The notes beneath the pieces are model-generated. The model ran no database searches and was not told where the DNA came from. It saw only the letters and a program-made list of their open reading frames with translations. From Cecembia lonarensis LW9 (GTDB taxonomy: Bacteria > Bacteroidota > Bacteroidia > Cytophagales > Cyclobacteriaceae): 64,000 nt of DNA. The DNA lies in assembly GCF_000298295.1 (NCBI RefSeq), contig NZ_AMGM01000010.1, positions 30,967 through 94,966 on the forward strand. The letters are read 5' to 3'. A program made the translations under genes and the position numbers. This document shows positions 35,701 to 44,076 of this stretch, piece by piece. The stretch's first letter is position 1, and every line of letters starts with the position of its first letter.

Positions 35701-35931
35701 CCTGGTATTCTGGTATTGGATAAAACCTTCGGCATCTTCTGCTGCAGTGATCAATACAATTCCATAATCAAGCGCTGAGTTATCAGGGTTATTGTAATTG
35801 ATCACCCGGTTGTTTTCCATAAAACCAAATCGAAATGCTTTTCCGACGGTGGACAGCTGACCGTAGGCTACTTGCTCCATCAAAACCAACAGGCATAGCA
35901 AAAAACATACATGAAAAACCTTACCACGCAT
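32788..35931 (-). CDS. Large secreted adhesin-like protein with T9SS type B tail (copy 1)
   Basis: This is a 1047-residue paralogue of the next gene, with the same domain order: Sec signal (to about VAYG, residue 24), IgGFc-binding N-terminal domain, PKD domain (FLWDFGDGSVPKEG), two Ig-like segments, SprB-like repeats (NLSGGIQPLQYLWSHD) and a C-terminal CHU_C domain (TGFLPGDG, VYNRWGQMVYSG). The shared RSADGTVVLP stretch and the near-identical C-terminal blocks show tandem duplication, but the two have clearly diverged. It is upstream in the pair, with a 115-bp gap containing only a weak AAATGATT/AATCATTT hairpin. Surface localisation is expected; the ligand is unknown. Confidence 0.88.
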   Translation of the reverse strand: MRGKVFHVCFLLCLLVLMEQVAYGQLSTVGKAFRFGFMENNRVINYNNPDNSALDYGIVLITAAEDAEGFIQYQNTRIDFSLQEGQEFFYKIEDEDMLVRTSGVIENKSVYVQSSGNISVYAFNERIRSADGTVVLPIASLGKEYYVTSHFEIMTANTAYNYAPNVNDESLFMVVAVEDNTQIEITPSVFTLSGNQPNVPFTITLNAGQSYQVKSKADLTGTRIRVIGDNPADCKNIAAFGGNKWTSVGNCGGANDHLFQHLYPIKTWGTEYLHVSMAGRSSGELVKVVAAENNTNLFVDGQNVGVLNAGEYLTLDFGPDLVKSISSSKPTAVTVFSKSQECNQPNAPFYGDGDPFMISYSPNQQLLTSVTFNAIKLPVVTAHYVNVIVRTNTAGLTFLDGQNIGNRFAPFPQSPDFSYARINIAQGVHRLRNNDGFIAYVYGFGDVESYGYAAGASLNNLNFEVSPIYEFEVEGDRVACLNQEASWEIIPENDVFTYFLWDFGDGSVPKEGQNVQHTFTEKGQFEVKVIASISPNSCDQQEEVIFTVEVNEISGEISGIASACPEVEELLYIFESADAFSKVTWKIEGGEVLEVNEAAGTVRVRWGAANPDASILAIPFTLEGCPQQEVIMPVRINQVIQSEIPEGTTQVCFDPDQIYEYVVPNALQSRGYEWFVENGRLIEASAGKARIAWENPSVMGKVSFREFSLTDELCEGNSPVLEVRVNGIFEFLEPEIADLSCFGDNSGVIKLNLSGGIQPLQYLWSHDENLNAPEANGLHAGNYTVQVKDASGCEIFSGELLIKQPAQLEVGRVENVAISCFGKADGSAKVWIAGGVAPYTVDFDAARIDENEIFFDNLEGISYDLEIKDANGCSVPLRLDIDSPEPETVIVQLQKPSCPGESNGELLILPESIFSPFTYSWEFDASNGIQLTGLSQGIYPVEVTDSRGCISVGVGEVKEAAPQIRMPTGFLPGDGLFSGVSNCEVEFVLTVYNRWGQMVYSGRQGWDGTIKGEPAPLGSYSYMYQYTFVLDDQFQTKEIRGIFTLLQ

Positions 35932-36024
35932 AAATCCATTCCAAATTCAGATTTCCAATATAAAAAGCTATTTTGAATATTGTTTTCAATTGCCAAAAGA
36001 ATAACCATTAAATAAAATTCAATC

Positions 36025-36354
36025 ATGAAGCGATACTGTCTTGTCCTGGACTTAAAAAATGATTCCCAACTGATCCAGGAATATGAAGCCCACCATAAAA
36101 AAGTTTGGCCCGAAATTCTGAAAAGTATCAAGGATTCAGGCATCACATCTATGGAAATTTACCGATGGGAAAACAGGCTGTTTATGATCATGGAAACAGA
36201 TGATGGTTTTTCTTTTGAAGCAAAAAGTAAGGCTGATCTTGCCAATCCAAAGGTTCAGGAATGGGAGAAGCTTATGTCGCATTATCAGCAAACCCTTCCC
36301 GGCAGGGAATCAGGTGAAAAGTGGCAGGTTATGTCTCAAATTTTCAAGTCATAA
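36025..36354 (+). CDS. L-rhamnose mutarotase family protein
   Basis: The 109-residue protein belongs to the RhaM/FucU-like mutarotase group formerly called DUF718, which speeds anomer interconversion of L-rhamnose or L-fucose. The family block YEAHHKKVWPEILKSIKDSG at residues 20-39 holds the likely catalytic histidine. EIYRWENRLFMIMET and the C-terminal WEKLMS also fit. It is cytoplasmic, with no signal. No rhamnose or fucose pathway genes are near, so this is an orphan copy and the sugar is uncertain. It diverges from the adhesin genes. Confidence 0.88.
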   Translation: MKRYCLVLDLKNDSQLIQEYEAHHKKVWPEILKSIKDSGITSMEIYRWENRLFMIMETDDGFSFEAKSKADLANPKVQEWEKLMSHYQQTLPGRESGEKWQVMSQIFKS

Positions 36355-36514
36355 AAGCCATATTTAATAAAATAGATCACTCATTTTCAGTAATTTAAAT
36401 TTATCCGATTAAATTTTAGTTTACTTGTCACCCTTCATTATTTAAATTTGAAAAAAGATGGTATATTCAAGTTTGAAGACCATATGATTTTCCAATATTT
36501 AAACTCTACCATTT

Positions 36515-36871
36515 GTGCCTTATAAAGAACGTGAAATAGAAAAAAAATACTACTCCATAGGTGAAGTAGCAACATTGTTCAAAGTTGCACCTTCTTTGAT
36601 TCGCTATTGGGAAGGGGAATTTGATATCATACGACCTAAAAAAGACAAAAAAGGAAACAGAAGGTTCACCAAGGATGATATAGAAAAAATACGGTACATC
36701 TTTCAATTGGTCAAAGTAAAAGGATATACCCTACAAGGTGCGCAAGAGGTCATAAAAAAAGACCAGGAGAAAGTTTTTGACAAAGCCAGCACGGTGGACA
36801 GACTCCACCAAATCAGAAAATTTTTAATGGAAATAAGGGATAGTCTGCATGCCAAATCAGGAGAAAGATGA
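36515..36871 (+). CDS. MerR-family transcriptional regulator
   Basis: The 118-residue protein has a MerR-type winged helix at about residues 12-80: YYSIGEVATLFKVAPSLIRYW, then RRFTKDDIEKIRYI. A short helix follows (about 80-115), but there is no large effector domain or metal-binding cysteine cluster. It starts at GTG 36515; no ATG gives the complete N-terminal helix. Its 3' end overlaps the dprA start by 23 bp, so the two are probably translated together. The ligand and targets are unknown. Confidence 0.88.
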   Translation: MPYKEREIEKKYYSIGEVATLFKVAPSLIRYWEGEFDIIRPKKDKKGNRRFTKDDIEKIRYIFQLVKVKGYTLQGAQEVIKKDQEKVFDKASTVDRLHQIRKFLMEIRDSLHAKSGER

Positions 36872-37970
36872 ACAGCTGTATGAAATCGCCCTGAACCTAC
36901 TCCCCAAAATAGGTCCATCAGTATATAGGAGTATAGTGGCTTATACAGGTTCTGCGAAGCAATTTTTCGAAATGCCTTTAGGAAAACTTTCCAAGGTTCC
37001 TCGAATCAACAAAAACCTTCTTGCCTTGAGAAATCATAAAGAGGACTTTTTAAAGGAAGCTGATAGCATAATGACACAGTGTATTAAAAAAAACATTGAC
37101 ATCATTACTTTTTCGAACACCAATTTTCCCCAGCGACTAAAAGGCCTAGATGATTGTCCTATGGTACTTTTTAAAAAAGGTAATAGTAATTTCAATACAT
37201 CAAGAACCATAGGCATAGTCGGCACAAGGAATGTAACGGATTATGGAAGGAGTATCACCAAGAAAATCGTAGAGGACCTTGCCCCTTACCAGCCTACGGT
37301 TATCAGTGGCCTAGCCTATGGGGTTGACATTGAGGCACACCGCTGTGCATTACAGCTGGAATTACCAACTTTAGCCGTTCTAGGTTCATCAGTAGATCAA
37401 ATTTACCCATCAGCCCATAAGGCTACATCCGAAGCTATGCTGGAATCAGGCGGTGTTTTAAGTGAATTTCCTCCCGGAACAGTCATGCACCCGACAAACT
37501 TCCCCAAGAGAAATAGAATTATTGCGGGGCTTTCGGATGCTTTGATTGTGGTAGAAGCAGCAAAAAAAGGCGGTGCCCTCATCACTGCAGAAATTGCCTA
37601 CAGTTACAATAAAGAAGTTTTTGCGGTTCCTGGTAATCTTCAGGCAACCTATTCAGAAGGCTGTAATAACCTGATTAAAAGCATGAAAGCCTCTATTTTC
37701 ACCGGACCAAAAGACTTAGAAGAATGTTTGGGTTGGTCAAAAGATTCACTTCATCAAAATGGTGCCAACATTTGGGATTTATCTAAATTCGAGGAGGAAG
37801 ACCAGGAAATCATTACCCTGCTTCAAACAAAAAAAGAAGTGGAAATAGACATGTTAGCTTTGGCACTAAACACCTCTGTTTCCACTTTAGCTATCAGGCT
37901 ATTAAACCTTGAATTTGAGGGTTTTATACAATCCTTACCAGGGAAGAGGTACAGGCTTAAAATGACTTAA
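36849..37970 (+). CDS. dprA: DNA-processing protein DprA
   Basis: DprA loads RecA on incoming single-stranded DNA during natural transformation. At 373 residues it has an N-terminal helical (SAM-like) region to about 75 and the Rossmann-like DNA-binding domain at about 110-290. That domain shows IGIVGTRNVTDYGR, SGLAYGVDIEAHR, and FPKRNRIIAGLSDALIVVEA with GALITAEIA. A C-terminal winged helix (about 310-370) is present, as in many full-length DprA. It overlaps the merR gene. No other competence gene is in the window. Confidence 0.95.
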   Translation: MPNQEKDEQLYEIALNLLPKIGPSVYRSIVAYTGSAKQFFEMPLGKLSKVPRINKNLLALRNHKEDFLKEADSIMTQCIKKNIDIITFSNTNFPQRLKGLDDCPMVLFKKGNSNFNTSRTIGIVGTRNVTDYGRSITKKIVEDLAPYQPTVISGLAYGVDIEAHRCALQLELPTLAVLGSSVDQIYPSAHKATSEAMLESGGVLSEFPPGTVMHPTNFPKRNRIIAGLSDALIVVEAAKKGGALITAEIAYSYNKEVFAVPGNLQATYSEGCNNLIKSMKASIFTGPKDLEECLGWSKDSLHQNGANIWDLSKFEEEDQEIITLLQTKKEVEIDMLALALNTSVSTLAIRLLNLEFEGFIQSLPGKRYRLKMT

Positions 37971-37973
37971 ACC

Positions 37974-38119
37974 TTTTAACTGTTAACGGTTAATGGTTAA
38001 CTGTTAACACGTTAAGCGTTAACCGATCTCACATTTAACCCTTTAACCTTTTTCCTATTCCCTATTCTACATCTTGAACCCTCACTAAGCCTCTCTCTCA
38101 ATCCCTAAGTCTCTAGTCC
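37974..38119. repeat. Long degenerate 7-bp-period region
   Basis: Five units are in exact phase at 37974-38008: TTTTAAC, TGTTAAC, GGTTAAT, GGTTAAC, TGTTAAC. Looser heptads follow to about 38119, for example TTTAACC, TTTTTCC, TATTCCC, TCAATCC, CTAAGTC and TCTAGTC, with small phase breaks. The tract fills nearly the whole gap between the stop codons of dprA and ffh. Confidence 0.7.
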
Positions 38120-38127
38120 CCTACAAC

Positions 38128-39465
38128 TCACCTTTTCCCCATACCGGGAAGCATGCCGCCTAAGGCCCGCTTTGCACCGCCCATTTTATTCATCTGCTTC
38201 ATCATCTTGCGCATATCGGAGAATTGCTTCATCAAGTTATTTACCTCAGTGATGGACCTTCCACTACCATTGGCAATTCTTTTTCTTCTGCTGCCATCAA
38301 TGATGTCCGGGTTTTCCCTTTCATTTGGTGTCATACTTCTGATAATGGCTTCTACCGGCTTGAATGAATCATCATCAAAATCCAAGCCTTTCATCGCCTT
38401 GCCCATACCAGGTATCATGCCCATTAAATCTTTGATGTTTCCCATCTTTTTGATCTGCTCCAACTGAGAAAGGAAATCGTCAAAATTAAACTGGTTTTTT
38501 CTGATCTTAGCATTCAGCCTTTTGGCTTCATCTTCATCAAAGGTCTGTTGGGCGCGCTCTACCAAGGATATCACATCACCCATACCCAAAATTCTTTGGG
38601 CCATCCTGTCAGGGTGGAAAACATCAATATTTTCCATTTTCTCCCCGGTAGAGATGAATTTAATAGGTTTATTGACTACGTGACGAATAGAAATGGCGGC
38701 ACCACCACGGGTATCTCCATCCAACTTGGTCAAAACCACACCATCGAAATTCAGCCTTTCGTCAAAGGTCTTTGCAGTATTGACCGCATCCTGACCCGTC
38801 ATGGAATCTACAACAAACAAGGTTTCGGAAGGATTGAGTGCTTTTTTCAAAGCTTCAATCTCCTGCATCATCTGTTCATCCACGGCAAGACGACCGGCCG
38901 TATCGACAATGACGATCTTTTTACCGTTTTTCTTGGCGTATTCTACAGCACGGCTGGCAATTTCCAGCGCATTTTTATTTTCCGGCTCTGCATAAACTTC
39001 TACCCCTATTTGCTCTCCCAAGACCTTTAACTGATCTATCGCAGCAGGCCTATAAATATCACAGGCTGCTAAAAGCACCTGTCTGCCCTGTTTTTTGAGC
39101 AAGCTGGCAAACTTCCCTGAAAAGGTAGTTTTACCGGAACCCTGTAGACCTGAAATCAACACTACTGCTGGATCTCCTTTAATATTGACATCTACTTTTG
39201 TTCCCCCCATCAATTTGGTCAATTCCTCTTGGGTGATTTTGATCAATAACTGACCTGGGGAAACGGCAATCAACACATCCCTACCCAAGGCTTCTTCCTT
39301 GATGGTATCTGTAACTTCCTTGGCTACTTTATAATTCACATCCGCATCAATCAAGGCCCTTCTGATCTCTTTGACCGTAGTCGCCACATTGATTTCGGTA
39401 ATTTTACCCGTGCCCTTTAGGGTTTTAAAAGCTTTATCTAATTTTAAACTAAGATTATCAAACAT
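38128..39465 (-). CDS. ffh: Signal recognition particle protein Ffh
   Basis: Ffh is the GTPase that binds signal peptides of nascent membrane and secreted proteins together with SRP RNA and FtsY. The 445-residue protein has the N domain (1-85), the G domain with GLQGSGKTTFSGK (about 109), DTAGRLAVD (about 188) and LTKLDGDTRGG (about 245), and a methionine-rich M domain from about 300 to the end (MRKMMKQMNKMGG). Length and motifs are typical. A -7 box TATTTTTG lies at 39485-39492 just upstream. The SRP RNA gene is not seen in this window. Confidence 0.97.
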   Translation of the reverse strand: MFDNLSLKLDKAFKTLKGTGKITEINVATTVKEIRRALIDADVNYKVAKEVTDTIKEEALGRDVLIAVSPGQLLIKITQEELTKLMGGTKVDVNIKGDPAVVLISGLQGSGKTTFSGKFASLLKKQGRQVLLAACDIYRPAAIDQLKVLGEQIGVEVYAEPENKNALEIASRAVEYAKKNGKKIVIVDTAGRLAVDEQMMQEIEALKKALNPSETLFVVDSMTGQDAVNTAKTFDERLNFDGVVLTKLDGDTRGGAAISIRHVVNKPIKFISTGEKMENIDVFHPDRMAQRILGMGDVISLVERAQQTFDEDEAKRLNAKIRKNQFNFDDFLSQLEQIKKMGNIKDLMGMIPGMGKAMKGLDFDDDSFKPVEAIIRSMTPNERENPDIIDGSRRKRIANGSGRSITEVNNLMKQFSDMRKMMKQMNKMGGAKRALGGMLPGMGKR

Positions 39466-39484
39466 GCCAGTATTCTATTTGTGG

Positions 39485-39492
39485 CAAAAATA
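39485..39492 (-). promoter_or_regulatory. Candidate -7 box for ffh
   Basis: On the minus strand the sequence is TATTTTTG, a perfect TAnnTTTG -7 element of Bacteroidota. It would start transcription about 10-15 nt before the ffh ATG at 39465. No clear TTTG -33 element accompanies it. Confidence 0.45.
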
Positions 39493-39684
39493 GGAATTAA
39501 TTTGGTTAAAGCTGAATAAGAAAAGGGAATAAGCATTGGCAAAAGCTAAGAAAGTCCATAGCGTTTGCTTCATTTACCTGAATATTGATAAGGAAAATTG
39601 ATAGAATTGATCGCGATATCTCAGAGCTTTTCGCATTTATTCCTAATTTGCAGGCTGTCTAAGCATAGCCGTTAACAGAATACA

Positions 39685-42114
39685 ATGCAGATCGATTTCA
39701 AAAAAGACATTCTCCCCCACCTTATCGGGATTTCCGTTTTTTACCTTGTAGTTTTACTTTATTTTTCCCCAATAGTTTTTGATGGAAAAATCATTTTCCA
39801 ATATGACATCCTCCAATGGGAAGGTGCGGCAAAAGAAATCCTTGACCATAGGGCAGACACCGGTGAAGAGGCATTGTGGGCCTCCCGCATGTTTAGCGGA
39901 ATGCCCGCTTACCTGGTAAGCTTTGAGGTGCCGGGTGATATTACCAACAGCCTGACTAAAATAATCACCCTGGGCCTACCGCACCCCATCAATTCCTTGT
40001 TTTTTGGCATGGTAGCCATGTACATATTGCTCTTAAGTTTTAAAGTAAGGTCGGAATTTGCTATTCCCGGTGCTATCGCTTTTGCATTCAACACCTTTCA
40101 TTTGATCAGTTTGGATGCAGGACATAATGCTAAAATCTGGGCCATCTGTTTAATCCCTTTAATTCTAGCAGGAATTCACCTTAGCATGCAGAGAAAATAC
40201 CTCTTAGGTCTAGCCCTTTTTGCTTTTGGCATGATGCTGCAACTTAAGTTTAACCACCTTCAGATTACTTACTATACGCTTTGGATTGTTTTGTTTTATG
40301 GAGTTGGTGAACTCTCCTATGCCATCAAACAAAAGGCGATTCCAGATTTTGGAAAAGCAGTCGGTATTCTGTCATTGGGTCTTTTGCTGGCTATAGGGGC
40401 CAACATGAGCAGGTTCATGACGGTTTTAGAATACAGCCCTTTCTCCACAAGAGGCCCTTCCAATATCACTTCTAGCACATCGGCCGGTTCTGGTCTGGAC
40501 AAAGATTATGCATTCAATTGGTCCCAGGGAAAACTGGAAACTTTGACATTACTGGTCCCTTACCTTTACGGAGGTGGAAGTACGGAGCAATTGCCAGATG
40601 ATTCAGCCACAGAACAGGCACTCAGAACCAACGGTGTAGACCCTGCCCAAACAAGGGAGTTTGTTAAGAACGCACGAACTTATTGGGGAGACCAACCAGG
40701 AACAGGAGGACCTATTTATGGCGGGGCCATTATGGTATTTTTGTTTGTTATCGGCCTACTCTATGCGCCTCGTAAAGAAAAATCAGTATTTCTGGGCATC
40801 ACCCTTTTCTCTATTTTACTTGCTTGGGGCAAAAACCTTGAATGGTTCAATTACCTACTTTTTGATTACTTACCGGGTTACAATAAGTTCCGGGCAGTGA
40901 CCATGGCTTTTTCCATGACCCTGTTTGCCATCCCCGTTATGGGCAGTATAGGACTGGAGCAGTTATTTAAATCAACAGCAATAAAAAAAATCAATACAAA
41001 CCTGCTGATTGCCCTGGGCACTACAGCTGGTTTGGCTGCCTTCTTCTGGCTATTTGCAGGTATGTTCAGCTTCCGTGCAGCCATAGATACCAACTTCCCC
41101 AATTGGTTGGCAGACGCCTTAATGGAAGACCGCAAATCATTACTGCGCAGCAGTGCATTAAAAACTGTAATCTTTATTCTTTTAGCAGGGGGATTGATTT
41201 TTGCTGCCCTCAAAAAGAAAATTTCCACTCAATTTGCCGGGTTGGCGCTAGCGATCATCTTGGTCATTGACCTATGGGGTATCAACAGGCGGTATTTGGG
41301 AGAAGAAGCCATGCAATACAGCCCTTCCGAGCAGTTTTTTGCACCTAGCCCTGCGGACGAGAAAATCCTACGGGACAAGGATTATTATAGGGTATTGAAT
41401 ATCGACAATCCATTTAACGAGGCGAGGACCAGTTATTACCATCATAGTATCGGCGGGTATCATGGTGCCAAAATGAAAAGATACCAGGAATTAATTGAAA
41501 ATGTATTGGGTATTGAAATCCAGGACTTTGTCCAAAAGGCCCAAGATGGCACATTTGATTGGCAAGGCTTAAAGGCTTTGAATATGCTTAACGCCAAATA
41601 TATTCTAGCAGGAAGGGGAGAAAACGCTGTTTTCCTTAACCCTGAAGCCAATGGACATGGATGGTTTCCTCAAAACGTGCAAGGGGTCATCACCAATGAC
41701 GATGAAATCATACAGGTGTCAAACATGGACACCAAGACAGTAGCCACGGTTAACGAACAGGAATATGGTGAGCAAGCTGCTGGTAGTGGGACTGTACAAT
41801 TAATCCAAAGAGGCCCTAATGAATTGGTGTATAAAGTCCAGGCAGATATTGCCGGCCTCGTAGTATTTTCAGAAATCTATTATCCAAAAGGCTGGATAGC
41901 GACAATCAATGGAAATGAAAGCCCCATCATCCGGGCGAATTATTTACTGCGTGGGCTTCAGGTTCCTCAGGGAAGTCACGAAGTCATTTTTTCATTTGAG
42001 CCTAAGGTTTATTACAACACAAAAACACTGGTCGTTATCTTCCAATACCTGATAGCATTGTTGTTGGTGGGAAGTATTGCTTTCACTGTATATACCCTTA
42101 AAAAAGGCACATGA
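39685..42114 (+). CDS. YfhO-family multispanning membrane protein
   Basis: The 809-residue protein matches the YfhO family, GT-C-like integral membrane proteins linked to glycosylation of cell-envelope polymers. A first helix begins at residue 13 and about twelve follow, up to roughly residue 535. A large extracytoplasmic region covers about 535-780 and a last helix closes the C-terminus. The conserved LQWEGAAKEILDH and ASRMFSGMPAYLVSFE blocks, just after the first helix, are family signatures. The next gene, a glycosyltransferase, overlaps by 4 bp (ATGA), which points to an operon. Its precise donor and acceptor are unknown. Confidence 0.88.
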   Translation: MQIDFKKDILPHLIGISVFYLVVLLYFSPIVFDGKIIFQYDILQWEGAAKEILDHRADTGEEALWASRMFSGMPAYLVSFEVPGDITNSLTKIITLGLPHPINSLFFGMVAMYILLLSFKVRSEFAIPGAIAFAFNTFHLISLDAGHNAKIWAICLIPLILAGIHLSMQRKYLLGLALFAFGMMLQLKFNHLQITYYTLWIVLFYGVGELSYAIKQKAIPDFGKAVGILSLGLLLAIGANMSRFMTVLEYSPFSTRGPSNITSSTSAGSGLDKDYAFNWSQGKLETLTLLVPYLYGGGSTEQLPDDSATEQALRTNGVDPAQTREFVKNARTYWGDQPGTGGPIYGGAIMVFLFVIGLLYAPRKEKSVFLGITLFSILLAWGKNLEWFNYLLFDYLPGYNKFRAVTMAFSMTLFAIPVMGSIGLEQLFKSTAIKKINTNLLIALGTTAGLAAFFWLFAGMFSFRAAIDTNFPNWLADALMEDRKSLLRSSALKTVIFILLAGGLIFAALKKKISTQFAGLALAIILVIDLWGINRRYLGEEAMQYSPSEQFFAPSPADEKILRDKDYYRVLNIDNPFNEARTSYYHHSIGGYHGAKMKRYQELIENVLGIEIQDFVQKAQDGTFDWQGLKALNMLNAKYILAGRGENAVFLNPEANGHGWFPQNVQGVITNDDEIIQVSNMDTKTVATVNEQEYGEQAAGSGTVQLIQRGPNELVYKVQADIAGLVVFSEIYYPKGWIATINGNESPIIRANYLLRGLQVPQGSHEVIFSFEPKVYYNTKTLVVIFQYLIALLLVGSIAFTVYTLKKGT

Positions 42115-43160
42115 CCAAGCCAAAAGTTTTATTGGTAACACCTGCTTTCCCGTCCTTTGTGCGTCAGGACATCATGATGCTACTTGAAAGATATGAGCTG
42201 ATTGTTAATACTTACAATTGGACCCAAAAAACCAAAGCACCGCTTTATCTTTTAGCGCAGTTTTTTCACATCCTGGTTCATATCCAACAGGTAAGTTTTG
42301 TCCTGGTTCATTTTGGTGGATATTGGTCATTTTTTCCTGCTATTTTGGGGAAAGTTTTTGGCAAGCCAGTATACATTATTCTTCACGGGACAGATTGTGC
42401 CAGTATTCCGGCATTAAATTATGGTAGCTTAAGAATCCCCCTTCTCAAATGGTTCTGTAAAAAGTCCTATGAATGGGCAAGTATGCTTTTACCGGTAAGT
42501 CAGTCATTGGTGTTTACAGAAAACAACTTTTTACAGAAAGAGCGCAAGGTCACAAATGGCTTCATGGCGCATTTCCCAAATTTAAAAACCGCATATCAAG
42601 TAATTCCCAATGGTTTTGATGTTGAATTCTGGAAATTGGATAAGGGTACTAAAAAAAAGCCGGACAGTTTTTTGGCGGTGCTTTCAGCACCTCAATATAT
42701 CCTTAAAGGAGGGGATTTGATTTTAGAGTTAGCCAAGAGGCTGGAATCCTGTACATTTTTTATTGCAGGAATGGATAAACCTTCTGGGCTGGATGTACCA
42801 AAAAACATTCAGTTTCTAGGTCAGCTTTCAGCTGAGCAGCTGAAGGCATATTATCAAAAAACCACATTTTATTTTCAACTCTCCGCATTTGAAGGATTTG
42901 GTTGCGCGCTATGTGAAGCCATGCTATGTGGATGTATTCCCATAGTCAGCCAAGTAAACAACCTACCTGAAATTGTAGGAAACAATGGTGTTCTTTTGAC
43001 GCACAGGGACATTAATCTGCTGGAAAAATTGGTTATCAGCAGGATACAAAGCGGAGTAACCCAAGAGCATCAAAACGAGGTGAGTTCCACTATTATCAAC
43101 AACTATTCAAAAGCAGTACGAAAAGCGCTACTTTTCAACACCCTACCCTACGCTCACTGA
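42111..43160 (+). CDS. Glycosyltransferase, family 4-like
   Basis: The 349-residue GT-B protein should transfer a sugar from a nucleotide donor. The N-terminal half has VHFGGYWSFFPAI and IILHGTDCASI, and the C-terminal half the GT4 signature EGFGCALCE (about residue 262) in the E-x7-E arrangement. VIPNGFDVEFWK near 165 is typical of the interdomain region. No signal or membrane helix is evident, so it probably works on the inner face of the cytoplasmic membrane. It is coupled to YfhO by a 4-bp overlap and followed 13 bp later by an FkbM methyltransferase. Confidence 0.9.
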   Translation: MTKPKVLLVTPAFPSFVRQDIMMLLERYELIVNTYNWTQKTKAPLYLLAQFFHILVHIQQVSFVLVHFGGYWSFFPAILGKVFGKPVYIILHGTDCASIPALNYGSLRIPLLKWFCKKSYEWASMLLPVSQSLVFTENNFLQKERKVTNGFMAHFPNLKTAYQVIPNGFDVEFWKLDKGTKKKPDSFLAVLSAPQYILKGGDLILELAKRLESCTFFIAGMDKPSGLDVPKNIQFLGQLSAEQLKAYYQKTTFYFQLSAFEGFGCALCEAMLCGCIPIVSQVNNLPEIVGNNGVLLTHRDINLLEKLVISRIQSGVTQEHQNEVSSTIINNYSKAVRKALLFNTLPYAH

Positions 43161-43173
43161 ATATACAGCCACG

Positions 43174-44034
43174 ATGGAAAAAATACTTGCATCATTTTCG
43201 AGAAACCTATACATCATCCCAGGTGGTTACTTCATCGTACAACTGCTTAGAAAATTGTATCCTGTTAAATCGGGAAGTTCTACCTTGCGTACTTTTACCT
43301 TTCAAGGACTGCGCATGGAAGTGGACATTTCCAAAAGCATGGGTGCTGCCATTTATTGGAGGGGCGCCCATGACTGGAGGCCCATTTTTATATTGAAAAA
43401 ATTCCTGAGGAAGGGAGACACTTTTGTTGATATTGGAGCCAACCAAGGTGAATATACCCTTTGGGCATTAAGAAAAATCGGTCCGGAAGGAAAAGTGATT
43501 GCTTTTGAACCCATGGATCTACTATATGATCAATTGATTGAAAACATCAAACTTAATCCGGACTTTGAAGATACTGTCCTACCCATCAAAATGGGCTTAT
43601 CCAATCAATCAGGAGAAATCAGATTATATGGACGTGAGGGGGATAATGAGGGGGTAAACACTATTTTTCCAACTGCATCTCATAAAGTCCTGATCCAAAA
43701 AATCCCTCTTGATACCCTTGATGCACAACTCCTTGCTTTGAAATGTCAATCCCTGGACTTTATCAAAATAGATGTAGAAGGTGCTGAATTACAAGTCCTA
43801 CAAGGAGCAGAAAAAACCCTTAATCGCTTTCAACCCAAATTGCTTATTGAAATCAACAGAGAAGCTTGTCTTGCAGCAGGCTATGAAGCTCAAGATATTT
43901 TAAACTTTTTAAAACAACGCAATTATTCCTTATATGAAATTGGCTTAAGAGGGAAGTTGAGTACGATCTCTAATTTTCATGGTTCTTTTTGTAATGTACT
44001 GGCATTGCCAATTTCTAAAAAAGATGAAAATTAA
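43174..44034 (+). CDS. FkbM-family methyltransferase
   Basis: The 286-residue SAM-dependent O-methyltransferase has motif I as FVDIGANQGEYTL (about residues 85-97) and the following acidic residue in VIAFEPMDLLYDQL. FIKIDVEGAELQVLQGAE near 197 is the best known FkbM signature. These enzymes methylate sugar hydroxyls in surface polysaccharides, among other substrates. The position between a glycosyltransferase and a flippase argues for methylation of an envelope glycan. The start ATG at 43174 follows the glycosyltransferase stop by 13 bp. Confidence 0.91.
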   Translation: MEKILASFSRNLYIIPGGYFIVQLLRKLYPVKSGSSTLRTFTFQGLRMEVDISKSMGAAIYWRGAHDWRPIFILKKFLRKGDTFVDIGANQGEYTLWALRKIGPEGKVIAFEPMDLLYDQLIENIKLNPDFEDTVLPIKMGLSNQSGEIRLYGREGDNEGVNTIFPTASHKVLIQKIPLDTLDAQLLALKCQSLDFIKIDVEGAELQVLQGAEKTLNRFQPKLLIEINREACLAAGYEAQDILNFLKQRNYSLYEIGLRGKLSTISNFHGSFCNVLALPISKKDEN

Positions 44035-44076
44035 TTTAAAGGAAATTATTCCGTCTTATTCCTATTTTTGTTTTGT

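Noticed and set aside
37974..38119. CRISPR array or telomere-like repeat
   Set aside because: Units of seven bases follow without spacers, and no cas genes are present.
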